Under the pieces are notes generated by a model. It saw nothing but the letters and a program-made list of their open reading frames with translations. It ran no database searches and was not told where the DNA came from. Shown in pieces: positions 45,523 through 56,739 of a DNA stretch of 64,000 nt. Where the stretch lies: the NCBI GenBank assembly GCA_003586115.2, contig QVOM02000112.1:45314743-45378742 (forward strand). Reading direction: 5' to 3'. Both the position numbers and the translations under genes were made by a program. The stretch is from Salvator merianae. Taxonomy: Eukaryota > Chordata > Lepidosauria > Squamata > Teiidae. Each line of letters begins with the position of its first letter. The first letter of the stretch is position 1.

Positions 45523-46181
45523 ATAAAGTAATGTCCCCAGCCTGAACAATAGTACTATTCCAGGTTAACCAGCCAGATGTCAAATTAGCCTTCATTCTCC
45601 TTCCCTAATATTTTAGACTGTGACCTGTTCATGTGTGACTTCTCTTGGTCTCCAAGAGCATTTTCATTTCCTACTATCTTACCTAGTCAACATTTTCATG
45701 TTGAAATCACTGGAGCCTCTGACACAGTGTTCCAATGATTATTGGCTTTGCAAGCACAAATATTGTAATTGTGGATATGAGCTTAACATATCCCCTCATG
45801 AACATTGCTTTAGCAGCTGAAACTACTTTGTGTGACTCATTCTTGTTCTTACTCTTATTTTTCTTGATTCTTACTATTCGTTTTGTGCTCCCCCCCTAAA
45901 AAAATCCATTTTGCTGTTGACTCATGTGCTAAAAATTCCCTCAGATTCACCATGTACCAAAAGACAGATTTTAAATTATCTTTGATTTAAAGTTTTCATG
46001 CATGATCACCCTGACGGGTAGATAGGTTGTTGTGTAACAGCAAGAAATTGTTAACATTTAGTATAAATCACAAGCACAATGTATTGATTTTATTGTAAAA
46101 CTCAAATGCACGTATATTAGTAGGAATGAAAAATCATGCAGTTTGTGGATGATATAGCTTTCTTTGGTATTCCACTTGATT
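45523..46181. other. Unassigned spacer between opposed family A copies
   Basis: Nothing recognised. Confidence 0.5.
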
Positions 46182-46189
46182 TTAAGCTG

Positions 46190-46639
46190 GGTTTGCACTT
46201 CCAGCCTAGTACAGTATAACAATACCATACTAGGCTGGGAAAGACCCAGTGCACTGGTGGCCATCCACACTTCGAGTGCTAGAAAAGCTCCATACCAGGC
46301 CAGCTGCAATTGAAGTGTGAATGGTCCAAGCAGGGCAGGCCAGATCACCATGGCAACATGCAAGGCAACATCCAGCACATGTTCAGACATTGCCATGGCA
46401 ATCTGGACACTGCGTGCAACTGCACAGCCACAGTCACGCCACCACACCCACTCCCCAGTCTTACCCTGAAGAGAGTGCAGATGCTGGTGAGCTGGAGCCA
46501 CTGCTTTTTAGCAGTCCATGGTTGTATTGTTCAGAGGAGGCTTGCAGCAACTTCTAGTGATTTGTCACGCCTCCCCAGTGCAGACAGAGCAATCCAGGCA
46601 GTGGCCTGGATCAACCACTGCACAAGTTCAGAAAGGGCC
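46190..46639 (-). mobile_element. Family A MITE, opposite orientation
   Basis: The blocks CTAGTACAGTATAACAATAC, CAACTGCACAGCCACAGTC and TTGCCATGGCAAT are the reverse complement of those at 45.06-45.52 kb. The right end GTTCAGAAAGGGCC fits the shared terminal pattern. Flanks TTAAGCTG (46182-46189) and TTAATCTC (46640-46647) agree at 6 of 8 positions, consistent with an old 8-bp hAT duplication. Confidence 0.75.
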
Positions 46640-46693
46640 TTAATCTCTGCAACCAAGCAAGCCATGGGTGGTATCCAAAAATTGTAAAACTGT

Positions 46694-46706
46694 ACTACAT
46701 AATCAT
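46694..46706. repeat. Left 13-bp target duplication of SINE
   Basis: ACTACATAATCAT, repeated exactly at 46868-46880. Confidence 0.92.
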
Positions 46707-46867
46707 GAAAGAGTCTGTAGCTAACTGGTAGAGCAAACTGCCTGGAAAGCAGAGGATCACTGGTTTGAATCCCAGCCCCTCCTTAGAAGTAGGCAATAGC
46801 AAACCACTTCTGTATCTCTGCCAAGAAAACCAAGAGTTGGTCTCAACTCAGTGGTATCCAACAATAC
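46707..46867 (+). mobile_element. tRNA-derived SINE, complete
   Basis: Box A TAGCTAACTGG (46718-46728) and box B GGTTTGAATCC (46762-46772) form the polymerase III promoter in a tRNA-like head with CTGGAAAGCAGAGG. The body has AGCAAACCACTTCTGTATCT and CTGCCAAGAAAACC, shared with the copy at 51.88 kb. The element is bounded by a perfect 13-bp duplication, so its 161-bp extent is sure. The tail is short and not A-rich. Confidence 0.92.
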
Positions 46868-46880
46868 ACTACATAATCAT
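46868..46880. repeat. Right 13-bp target duplication of SINE
   Basis: Exact copy of 46694-46706. Confidence 0.92.
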
Positions 46881-49800
46881 ACAGTATTTTACAAACTGCA
46901 GATAAAAATGCATCTACGTTTTCACTTGACTGGGATAAAAAATTAACCTGCCCATACTAATAAGTATTAATAACCATGAACAGAAGTTTTAGAAAGAATA
47001 TGAAAGCAAATATGATACATCAACAGAAAATAAGAGCCTCTATAGAAAAGTTTTTAAGATTAAGGACAAGTCATAGACAAAGCACTACATTTCCACATAG
47101 GCTTATTTTGTTGTTCTTATTAACCCAGACTAAAAATTGACCCTCTTACATGCATTTTCACCTGATATATGGCTGTACTTGGCATCTTTTCCCACAGTCA
47201 AAAAATGCTGGCAATCAAAGTGCAAAATTTGCTCCTGACATTCTAAGCAGTTCCTTTCACAACAAATTAACTTCCCTTTTTAAATAATGGCTTTATTGTG
47301 ATATATATGTACATATTTTTCTAAATTAGCTTTAGAACTTTTGAGTAATGGAGTGTTTCAACATCAAAATTACAGCATTTGCCACCTGGCTTAGATGACA
47401 ATTTCCTTTTGCATGTGAAAAAATCCAAGTCATTTGCACCTCATACTTTCCCCTTACACATTATGTGATATTGATGTGTTAGTGCCATTAATCCTGGTGG
47501 TAATGCTTGCAGCAACAGCAGTAGAATAAAGATTTCATGCTAAGTAATTTCTCCCCAAGTTCTTGATAAAAATGAAAACAAGTGTCCCTTGGGCCCTTCT
47601 GGCTTATACTATGGGGAAAGAACCCCACCATGACTCTAAGGAAACCGGGAGAGGGACTCACAGGTTCATGGCATTAAATGAAAGTGGTGGTTCTGACCTT
47701 AGGAATCCAGCCTTTGCTGATGAGTCTGAGAGTAAGCCTAGAGAAATTATTCACACATTTGGCCTTAGCTAAATAGATCCAGTTGTAAAAGGTCAGTTTC
47801 ACTGCTTCGGCTTTTTTTTGTACAACCACTAAGTTATAACTACAAGGATTCGATTTCTACTAGCAGTATTATAATATAAAGTAGCACACTTTTTAAACCC
47901 CAAAAGTCTGGTTCCAAAGGAGCTGTGGAAATTAAACATTTCTTTTTTTCTTTGCCCAGTAGGATGGTGTGCGTAATCTAAACTCATATAACAGAAACCA
48001 CTAATATTTCATAGTATGCAACTCTCAGTTCAGTAGAAATGAGCTCATAAAAACCCCACATTTCATTCTTCTAACAACATGATCCGTCAAAGAATAAGAT
48101 CTCATTACCTTAACCATTGATTTGTCTCAGGTGTTGGCAAAGAGAGAAAGAGAGAAGAATATTTTATGAGTCTTAGCAAGAGAGATAAAAACAGACTCTG
48201 CCTGAATTTTCCGAGTATTGATCAGCTCAAAAACTCATGTGCAACAGCCACATCATCAATGAGAATGCACAAAGGCTCCCACTGGGTGATGGAAACAGTG
48301 CCTTTATTTTCACATTTCTCCCAAAGATAAATCCATCTGACACTTGTTTACACCTTCATGTGATACGGGCATAAAAACTGAAAGGATCAAACTTTTCCTA
48401 GCCAACCTGGTGTGCAACAAACCAAACACCACTGTAAATCATCTGTTCTCAAAGCCCATAGAAAAGAAGTCGCATGTTGGAGATCATCTTAGCAAGCACA
48501 CAAAAATAAAGTTATCTCAACTTCTACCTAGAAGACTAACCATTACTTGCTATTACTGCTGATACATTAATATTCTTCATTGGTGCTTATTAATGTATAT
48601 TATACCACCCCCAAAAAAGTAATATAAACTGTCACCATTTCAAAGGGTGAATTTAAGGAATACCTGATGCCTCTGATCATTCTTTCCCCAGTAACTTCAA
48701 TACAGGTACTTAACACTACAGTGGGGGAGTATTTACTAACCTGAGATTTATTTATAGTTAATAGATCACTAGAGGGAGATTTGTAGAAGAGGTTATGTAT
48801 TGGGAAAGACAGGTTAGACTAATCAACTACTTCGTCATTTCTAGAAATGTGCTTGACCATTTACCATGATCATATGATCTCAATCATGAATCCAAGAGCA
48901 CTTGATCAAAAGGTACTTGTTCCCATATGCCTAGTTAACATACTTGTTCTCACATCAGTTGGACCAGGGAGATTGTCAAGTTAATGGATAAGTGTCTCTG
49001 CCTTATCAGCTTTTCATCACATCTTTAGACAGCCTTGGCCAGGAGCTTGACATTCCCATGGCTGGCTTTGAGGCCACAGTTTACAAGCCAGTCCACATGT
49101 GGTGAGAGCCCAGTTCAGTGCATGAAAAACAGCTTCAGAGCTGCTTTTTGTGCACTGAATCTTTTGTGCCTTGGAGAGATACTGTAGTCCCTTCAGACAC
49201 TCCAGAAGCCCTTCTGTGGGATTTGCTATGGAGACAGGCAGACTTCTATGCTTCTCCAGTACAATTTGAATGACTTGTAGAGACATGACCATTGTTTTCA
49301 GAATAGCTCCTACATCTTGGGACCAATATTTTGTCTATTAGCACAGTTGGCAAAGTTCAATCTCCTTCCAATTCAGTGACTGTAGAGGCGATTGTGACCT
49401 CTGACTGTTAAAAATGGATCCAGACCATTGTTTGATTTTTTGTTAGTTTGTTGCTTGTTTAATTGTAGTACATTCCTGGTCAAGGAGCATAAGCTATCTC
49501 AGCCTGGAGATTTGTAAGTCTGTGATAGATCTAAAAAGGAGTACAGAACCTTGATCAACATTAGAAGTGACTAACCCTAAAAACACATACCAAATATTAT
49601 TCTATTCTTCCCTGCTAAAGTATTTTTCTAAACTTCAGATGCCAGTGACAGGAAGAAAAAGTGTTATAAAGGTCCACAAAGTATTTTTTGGACTTTGGAA
49701 TCCAATTTCATGATCATTTTAGTGTTACTTCTGATTACCCCTCCCTGATTCCACTGAACAATCTGAATCCTTCTATATCAAAATGTCTCATATTACATCT

Positions 49801-50252
49801 GATGAAGGACCTTGGCATAGGTTACTTCCCAAATGAATTGAAAAAGTAAGTCTTGGAATTACTGCGGGGGTGGGGGGGTGTCCAGCAATAATTCCAATTT
49901 TCAATAAAACTAACCAAGCACATTTTAGACTGGTTAATTCACTAGCAGTAATAAATAATGTACATGTTAAACATCTATACTGGAGACTCCTTAACTGATT
50001 TGACCAAGAAAGTCTAAGAGAAGACGAACAGGCAGAATTCAGTGAACATACATACTTTCTTAGACTAGGGACTTATATGAGACATCTAATTAACAAATAT
50101 ATGAGGAAGTCAAAGGGAGCCTTTTATGCTACCTTTTGTTAACTTCATGTTGCTTTTGATTGCATCTTGCATCTATCAAAGACCATAATTGACTAACACT
50201 TACTGACACTTGTTATTAGTGCAGCATCTATAAAGATGGGAAAATGTGTTCC
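46881..50252. other. Unassigned AT-rich stretch, longest in the window
   Basis: 3.4 kb with no gene and no repeat I can name. It is the longest stretch free of recognised transposons, which might point to old, constrained or merely decayed DNA. A T-run lies at 47812 and a G-run at 49865-49880. Confidence 0.5.
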
Positions 50253-50453
50253 TTCAGGTATTTGGGGCCCAAGCCATTTAGGGCTTTATAGGTTAAGGTT
50301 AACATCTTGAATTGGGCTCGGTAGCAAATTGGCAGCCAGTGCAGCTCTTTTAAGACCAGCATAATATTCATCTAGCCAGCTGTTCCAGTCAGGAGGCTCT
50401 CTGAAGCATTTTGCAGCAGCTGCAGCTTCTGAACAATCTTCAAGAGCAGCCCC
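50253..50453. mobile_element. LINE-associated UTR-type repeat
   Basis: TTGGGGCCCAAGCCATTTAG, GGGCTTTATAGGTTAAGG, CTTGAATTGGGCTCGG and AATTGGCAGCCAGTGCAGCT follow the order of a repeat widespread in lizard genomes that I associate with L2/CR1-type LINE untranslated sequence. The exact family and strand are uncertain. Confidence 0.6.
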
Positions 50454-50463
50454 ATGTGTAATT

Positions 50464-50486
50464 GTTATCATCATCATCATCATCAG
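50464..50486. repeat. (ATC)n microsatellite
   Basis: About six ATC units after GTTATC. Confidence 0.9.
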
Positions 50487-51224
50487 AGACTCAGATCACA
50501 ATGTGGAAAATATTAAGAACATTGGATCACTATTATCAGATACATCTATTAATCAATACGGGCCAAAAATAGAAAATTAATGGGGCTAACACTGAATAGA
50601 CACTGACATATAAAGAAGAAAGAGCATATAAATTTTGCAATCATAAATGCTCAAAGACTAACCTCTGCAATCTTGATTTTTTTTATATATTCTTCAGAAG
50701 TGAATTTAACCCAGCCCCTGTTGTTTTCTAATCAATGAATTTTATTTCTGTATGGCTTATAGATCTATAGAATCACTGATTGTCTCCCATTTGAAAGATG
50801 ACAATTTAAATCCTTAAGGATAGGGTTTTTTTCTTTTTCATTTTTTACAACATTACAACCCCAAGAACAGTGACAAGTAGTTAACAGAGATTCTAATCAG
50901 AAAGGTAAATGTGGATGAAAAGGAAGATAAAAGGCGGGGGGCGGGGGGAAGCATCAAACTAAATTACATATATTAAATCAGAATTCCCCCTTAGTCTTTC
51001 TCCTCTTCTATATCTCCCCTACTCTACTAGTTTTTCCAGATGTCTGCATGGATTCTGTCAATGCTGCAACTCTGGGAATAATTATCCTCCATTTTGCTGC
51101 AAAGAGGTTTCTCTGAATTATAGTTGGTATCTGCCACTTTAGGTATGTTTTATCTCAAGTATGCCCTATACACTAGCATACCAATTCTTTAAAGTCCATG
51201 TTTTAGCAAGATCATATTTGCTAC
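50487..51224. other. Unassigned spacer
   Basis: Nothing recognised. A short G-rich patch lies at 50935-50948. Confidence 0.5.
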
Positions 51225-51592
51225 ACTACATTATGGCTGGCTCTGGATCCTGGCCGAATATCACAGCAACATGCAATATTCTGGAGAAAAGCCCCTCCGG
51301 AACTATTGCTCATTGCCTAGATGACACAGCCACGTACCATCTGTGCATGTTTTTGTGATGTGCACATCTGGATATTTCACTGGCACAAAAACCTGGAATT
51401 GCGCAATCGTAAGCACCATGCATGTGCAGCAGTCTTTTTTTGGGCCCTGCACATGTACAGTGGCCACAGTACAGGTGGCAGCTCTGTCCAGAAGGTAAAT
51501 AATAGTGCTAATCCAAGAATACCCACCATGAGAGTCCCATCATAGCAGCACCATAATGGTGCTATATTCCCCCCATCTGAATGGGGCCTATG
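51225..51592 (+). mobile_element. Family F repeat, copy 2
   Basis: CCTGGCCGAATATCACAGCA, TGGAGAAAAGCCCCTCCGGA, CATTGCCTAGATGACACAGC and CATCTGGATATTTCACTGGC match 53.42 kb in order. GTCCAGAAGGTAAATAATAG matches ATCAAGAAGGTAGGTAATAG there. It is non-coding. Confidence 0.7.
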
Positions 51593-51874
51593 TGTCTAAT
51601 GTTAAATTGATGCTGGAGACAGATCTTCATACCCAACAGTCAGGTGAATGAATATGTATCTTTAATGTATATCCACCTTCACTTGAAAATCTAGTTTTTT
51701 TGATACATACATATGGCCGTCCTTCTGACTGGTTTATTTCTGTTACTGGTAAGCGTAACATCAGTGGTCTCCCACTGGACATCTATTATAATTGTTGTTG
51801 TTGTTTTCAGGATAATAACTAGACATGAAATTCCAAAAAAGACCTAGGTTTAAAATATAAACATGCAGTTAATG
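51593..51874. other. Unassigned spacer
   Basis: A short (TTG)n run lies at 51793-51805; nothing else recognised. Confidence 0.5.
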
Positions 51875-52080
51875 GGAGGGGTTGTAGCTCAGTGGTAATC
51901 CAAGAAGCCTAGAAAGCAGAGGGTTGCCTGTTCGATCCCCAGTCTCTCCCTGGAAATAGGCTAGGCAAACCACATTTGCATCTCTGCCAAGAAAACTGTC
52001 TAGAGGTACCCACAGAGGTGCCCAGGCAGTCAACCAGGAGTCGAGCACAACTGGCTGGTACCCAACATGTGGTACCTAAA
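51875..52080 (+). mobile_element. tRNA-derived SINE
   Basis: Box A TAGCTCAGTGG (51885-51895) and box B GTTCGATCC (51930-51938). It shares CCTAGAAAGCAGAGG, GGCAAACCACATTTGCATCT, CTGCCAAGAAAAC and GGTACCCAACA with the SINE at 46.7 kb, but is longer through an extra CAGGCAGTCAACCAGGAGTC segment. The boundaries are approximate. Confidence 0.85.
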
Positions 52081-52319
52081 GATATAGGCAGCATCCAGAT
52101 GGCAAGAAAAAGCCTTCTGGTAAGAGTTTATGGGCCACAGTGACTCCCATGTTTGCAGCCAGGCTCAGAGACCCAGAAACACCTTTAGAAATGCCTTGCT
52201 GGTAAACCCTCAAACCAAAGGGCCATTCTCACCTTATTGCAGCCCCACCATCATCTAGAGAAGTGGTGGTGGCAGAAGCAACTTCCCAGACGATTTTCCA
52301 TTCAGTGCTAAACTGCACT
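52081..52319. other. Unassigned spacer
   Basis: GGCAGCATCCAGATGGCAAG (52087) could be the end of a MITE, but the partner was not found. Confidence 0.4.
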
Positions 52320-52798
52320 GTGTCCTTATGTGTCCTTATCATATGTGGTGGACTTGTGTAAAAGCAAAAAAAAAAAAAAAAAAAATTGGGTGCAAATATT
52401 TATGATTATGCAGAAGATCTTAAAAGATAAACATTCCTTTTAATCTGGTACTTATTGGGATAATAGAAAATAAATTTGAGGGTGTTAAAGTGTTGTTGCA
52501 AAATATGGTAACTGTAGCTAGAATTGTATATGCACAGAAATAGAAAGGAGACAAAATTCCAGCGATGGATGATTGGTTGATTACAATTATGGACCTTACT
52601 GAGAAATAAGGTCTGAGAATTTACTGAGAAATAAAACAGTAGAAGAAAATAATTGAAAGTGATCCGGAGGGGCAAGAAACATGAAACATAGAAGAAACGT
52701 TGGAAGAAGGAGGAAGTCAATAGTAAAAAATGTTACTGTATGAATTTTTTAACTTCATATAAATTTTATATGTTTTCAATAAAATTTTAAAAAATCCA
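52320..52798 (+). mobile_element. L1-like LINE 3' end with internal A-tract
   Basis: It translates in broken frames to an L1 ORF2 carboxy region: an HMWWTC motif (Cys-rich end), then ILVLIGIIENKFEG-like sequence and VARIVYAQK, followed by ATGGATGATTGG. An A20 run at 52366-52385 interrupts the frame. It ends with AATAAAATTTTAAAAAA. It represents the region just upstream of that seen at 14.1 and 34.1 kb. Confidence 0.72.
52366..52385. repeat. A20 homopolymer in L1 remnant
   Basis: An uninterrupted run of 20 A inside the L1 coding remnant. Confidence 0.95.
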
Positions 52799-53419
52799 AA
52801 TTCTGCAGATTCAAAACCTATGAGTCCAGGAGGTGCCAGCTGGGTACATGGCACACCTTCTGGCCCTGATGCAGGATCAGCAAATTCAGCCACAGAGCCA
52901 ATCCCATATCCATCAAGACACAGCCCCTGATTACCTTAAAATCCACTGTTTATTTGTTCGACTAGGCATCTCCTTGTGTGCCTTCAAATGCTCTGCTTTT
53001 AGCGGTGCTAGATGGTAGGATTCAGAAGCCATATTTAAAGCAACTCTTGGAACATTTACTTTTATACTTTTAAATTGCTTTGATTTATACTCTAGGCTTA
53101 ATACCCTTTCTGTGAATAACCTAATAACTCTGATTTTTATGTAACTCTCTTACTTTCAGATTTCATGCTGATATCTCCCTCCAAGTGGGCAGGTTTTCTA
53201 TGGCTGTGATGAAACGAAATGCCTAGGATATGAGCAATAAAAAGCATTATCTCCTTCATCCTTTAAGGCTAAAAATGTTCTGAGGTTTTTATTTTAATTT
53301 TTTTCCAATTATAAGCAGCATATATTCATATCCAATAGAGGGAGGAACAGTGTATAGATTACTCCTTTTCTGATAGCTGCTCATTTGTTGCAAAAAGCTA
53401 TGGTAAGACTTAAACCGAT
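52799..53419. other. Unassigned spacer
   Basis: Nothing recognised. Confidence 0.5.
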
Positions 53420-53815
53420 GCAGACACTGGCCGAATATGATAGCAGCAAGCAATACCCTGGAGAAAAGCCCCTCCAGAATACTTGTCTGTTGCCTAGACA
53501 GAGTGGGGGCTCATGCTGTCTACACATGTTTTAGAGACACGTTCATCCAGGTATTTCGCCAGTGCAAAACACCCAGATGTGTGCATCACTACCACTGGGC
53601 ATGCTCGACCATCTTTGTTGGTCCCTACACATTGAAGGTGGGTACAGTGAAGATGGCCATTCCATCAAGAAGGTAGGTAATAGCACTGTTTTGGGAAAAC
53701 CCACCACCAGCATTGTGTTTTCCCACAAAAGACTATCATGTGTTTGGGGGGGATATATCATAAATATGTTGGGTTTGCCACAGATACGGGTGGCAATCCC
53801 ACCATTCTACCAATG
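53420..53815 (+). mobile_element. Family F repeat, copy 3
   Basis: CACTGGCCGAATATGATAGC, CTGGAGAAAAGCCCCTCCAG, GTTGCCTAGACAGAGTGGGG and AGGTATTTCGCCAGTGC match copy 2, followed by AAGAAGGTAGGTAATAGCAC. It is the longest copy. The ends remain uncertain. Confidence 0.7.
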
Positions 53816-54046
53816 AAGGAATTTGACAATGCTCCAGCATAGCTGTGCTGGTGGGGACAGATGGGAGTTTAAGTTCAAAGCACCTGGAAAATACTAAGCA
53901 GCTGCAGCTCACGCGGCAGTACATGAGGAAGCACAAGGTTCAGACTGCAACCTTGCCTTTGTTCTCTCTGAACTGCATTCTGATGCACAGAGAATCAAAA
54001 TTCAATTCTGAAAAATCTGTCCTCTGCCAGTTCAGCACATTCTGTC

Positions 54047-54619
54047 CCTTTTCGCACTTCCGCGGTAGACCATTCTTGGCCGCTCGCAAAAACGGAGGAT
54101 TAGGACTCCCGCGTGCACGCGTCATTCCCTATTCTCACCGAGGCTCTCCTGATACATACCTGAAGCTGAGGAAGGCTAGACAAGTAATTTGCTGTCTTGA
54201 TTCCGACCTGCAAGATCAAGCGCAGATCAGGAAAGTTGCTTTCACACTGCTTCCTGGCTCGAAATGGCGGCGGGGAGGGGCTGGCACGGCCGCGCAGGCG
54301 CGATCTGCTGCTTCACAACCCGGTTTGCCCTTTGGGCTTCGCACCCTGGCTGCCATTTCAAAGACAGCTCCAAAAGGAGCCCCTTTAGCTTCGAAGCAGT
54401 ACTCTATGGTTCAGATTACTAGACCTATCCACATCCATGCTTCTATGATTTTTGACCTCACTTCCTGCCTAGCGGATTCCCATCCACATGGCTCCCTCTG
54501 CTGATCAGCTTGGAGTCATTTCCCTGACTGGCAAGTGCGTATAGCACTCAACAGACTCCAACTTCTCCGGCCTGAAGCCTGCTAATTAGAACGTTCCGCT
54601 ACAGTAAGAGCAAAAAGGG
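54047..54619 (+). mobile_element. Family B MITE with probable 8-bp duplication
   Basis: The left end CCTTTTCGCAC and the right end GAGCAAAAAGG are inverted repeats. Flanks ATTCTGTC (54039-54046) and CCTCTGTC (54620-54627) agree at 6 of 8 positions. Shared with 20.06 kb are GGCTAGACAAGTAA, TTCCGACCTG, TTGCTTTCACACTGCTTCC and CCCTTTGGGCTT. GTTCCGCTACAGTAAGAGC near the right end mirrors the left end of the 62.09 kb copy. The CpG-rich core is at 54255-54310. Confidence 0.82.
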
Positions 54620-54774
54620 CCTCTGTCTCCACTGGCACTATGTTGGTGATGAAGACTGAATTATAGCATCAGCAAATGCAGCAAAGACTTCTTTCTTTGT
54701 GCGGGTGCCGAGTCCTAACCTCACTAGAGGCAAAGACCATTTCTGTGCTTATCCTCAGCATTTCCTGGCATGCC
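54620..54774. other. Short unassigned spacer
   Basis: Nothing recognised. Confidence 0.5.
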
Positions 54775-55217
54775 CTTACCCAGGATACGCAACCTGTCCC
54801 TAGGATGCGCTGTTATTGGGAAAGGATAGGGTTGCCCACACTTGGGCAGCCCCTCTTATCCTAGGCTCCAGCACCACCTTGAAGGCTGTGCCCAGCCCTC
54901 AAAGTCAATGCAGAGCTTTCAAAGGCTGGGAACTTTGTAGTTGCTGGGAGGGACTGTTTGGGCTGTGTGCTGACTTCCAGCAACACTTCCTGGTGTGTCA
55001 CCAAAACAGCTCTCCCATGTGCTCACTAGTATGCTGGTAGGCCTTGAGATCTATTGGTAAACCACAACAAGGCACTATTTTGGGTGCTGTTTCCTGGTCT
55101 ATGCTCCATCCAGTGCAGACAGAGCATTCCAGGAGTCTGCTTTATCCCATACTAGTGTGTGAAACAAAGCATGTGGAAACCCTACACAGACTGGAATACT
55201 GGCCCATGCAGAAAGGG
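54775..55217 (-). mobile_element. Family C-related MITE
   Basis: CTTACCCAGGATACGCAACC, GGTTGCCCACACTTGGGC, AGAGCTTTCAAAGGCTGGG, CACTATTTTGGGTGCTG and CTATGCTCCATCCAGTGCAG follow the order of the 63.3 kb and 7.67 kb copies. The right end CATGCAGAAAGGGCTC (from 55205) has the shared terminal pattern. Confidence 0.65.
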
Positions 55218-55265
55218 CTCATCCACATGCAAAAAGGATAACAAATAATTCAAAGGTGGCCTAGA

Positions 55266-55405
55266 GATGGCAGTTGCTGCACACTAAAGTTCCCATCCCA
55301 CTTCTAATCCACATTAAAGGCCAGAAAATACACTTCCAATGTGGATTAGAGGTGGGATGAGAGCACTCTCTGCCACATTTGAGCCACTTTTTGCTAGTTG
55401 TAAGT
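55266..55405 (+). mobile_element. Family I foldback repeat
   Basis: An inverted pair lies at 55293-55315 and 55338-55359 (ATCCCACTTCTAATCCACAT against ATGTGGATTAGAGGTGGGAT). GAGCCACTTTTTGCTAG follows. Compare 40.17 kb. Confidence 0.65.
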
Positions 55406-56739
55406 GCAGCTATAAATAATAGAATTAGCACTGTGCTTTGAAATTTTTGCATAAGAATTACCTGTTCCTGTTATGTTTACATTTCATCACACATGATATA
55501 TGTGTTAATTACAGTTATAACAACTTCATGTGTTGTGTATCTTTGACTGAAGGATTGGTAACCATCCCCTGTGCAACTCACATACTCATGAGTAAGTATA
55601 GCAGAATTGCACTTTCTGACTTGTTTTGTTTTTTTCCCCCATTCAAGGAGTTGAAACTGTTGTCCATTCTGAGTTGCGGCACTATATTTTCAAGGCTGAT
55701 TCTTATGAATTGCAGCACAGCTGGCTTTGGTCAGTTTGGAGTTCTGGCACTGTTGATTTTGGCACCCCTGAAAGGGCTTGAGACACCTTAAAGTCACTTT
55801 CATCTGTTTGCAAATAACTCCTATAGGGCTCTTTACTGACTTTTTATCTTATAGCTGGGATGGTAATTATCCATGTAACCCTTAAGACAGAGGCTGAACC
55901 CAGACACAATTCTGAGGAGACAGATTAAACTGCAGCCAACGCTCAGAGCACTGAATCCCCCTTCAGATCCAAATAATGCCTACTAAGCCTACAATTTAGG
56001 GATTACACAGGTGCTTTCCTATGTGGTGATGCCAGACAGCCAAATCCAGCCCATTACCAATCCCCATGCCCAGACCCTTGTGGGGCCCACATTGATTGAG
56101 ACTTCCACCACTAGGCAATATTTCCCCCAGTTGTTTTACTTGGTGTTGTTTATTCATGGAGTCCCGTAGAGACTCTTTTGTGCTGCTAATTACTCTGTCT
56201 CCTGCAGGAGTTCTACCACTCTTTAATGAGACAGGTTCTCCCACTAGATTATTTCACAAGCTCAGGAAAGGAGGAGCAGCAGCAGCAGCAGCCCTGCTAA
56301 GATTTGTAGTTTTAAGTGGAAAAGAAAAGGAATGTAGCAACTCACTTACTCACTGCTTTCCTTTTGGCACCCAAATTGCATCTACTTCAGAAGCATGAAG
56401 ATCTGCAGGCAGTGTTCCCCGCCCCCCCTCCAAAAAAGGTGAGTTTGTGTAACATCCTTTATCATTTCAATCACACACACACCCCAACAAACAGACCTGA
56501 GCATCTGTATCTCACCCCCAGCAGTCCACTGGTAAAATATATTAAGTTTTAGTTTTTGCATGTCTGTTTCCTTACAAAGAAGGAAAATAACTCCAAAGTC
56601 CTCTAACAAGACTCTTCACTGTTTCCTTCCCTCCTTCCTTCCTTCTGTACTTATTAGGTAAAGTGCTTGATTACTTAATGATCCCCCCAATAACAGAGCA
56701 AGAGGCGAGAAATTCTCTCCCTCTCTCATATACACATAG
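55406..56739. other. Unassigned non-coding stretch
   Basis: No gene. Simple repeats are an (AGC)n run at 56275-56292 and a (CCTT)n run at 56625-56644. Confidence 0.5.

Noticed and set aside
46058..46501. 147-aa minus-strand frame
   Set aside because: Most of it lies in the reverse family A MITE (46190-46639). No known protein features.
53845..54504. 219-aa open frame
   Set aside because: It runs from unassigned DNA into the family B element at 54047. No domain is visible and the composition follows the repeat.
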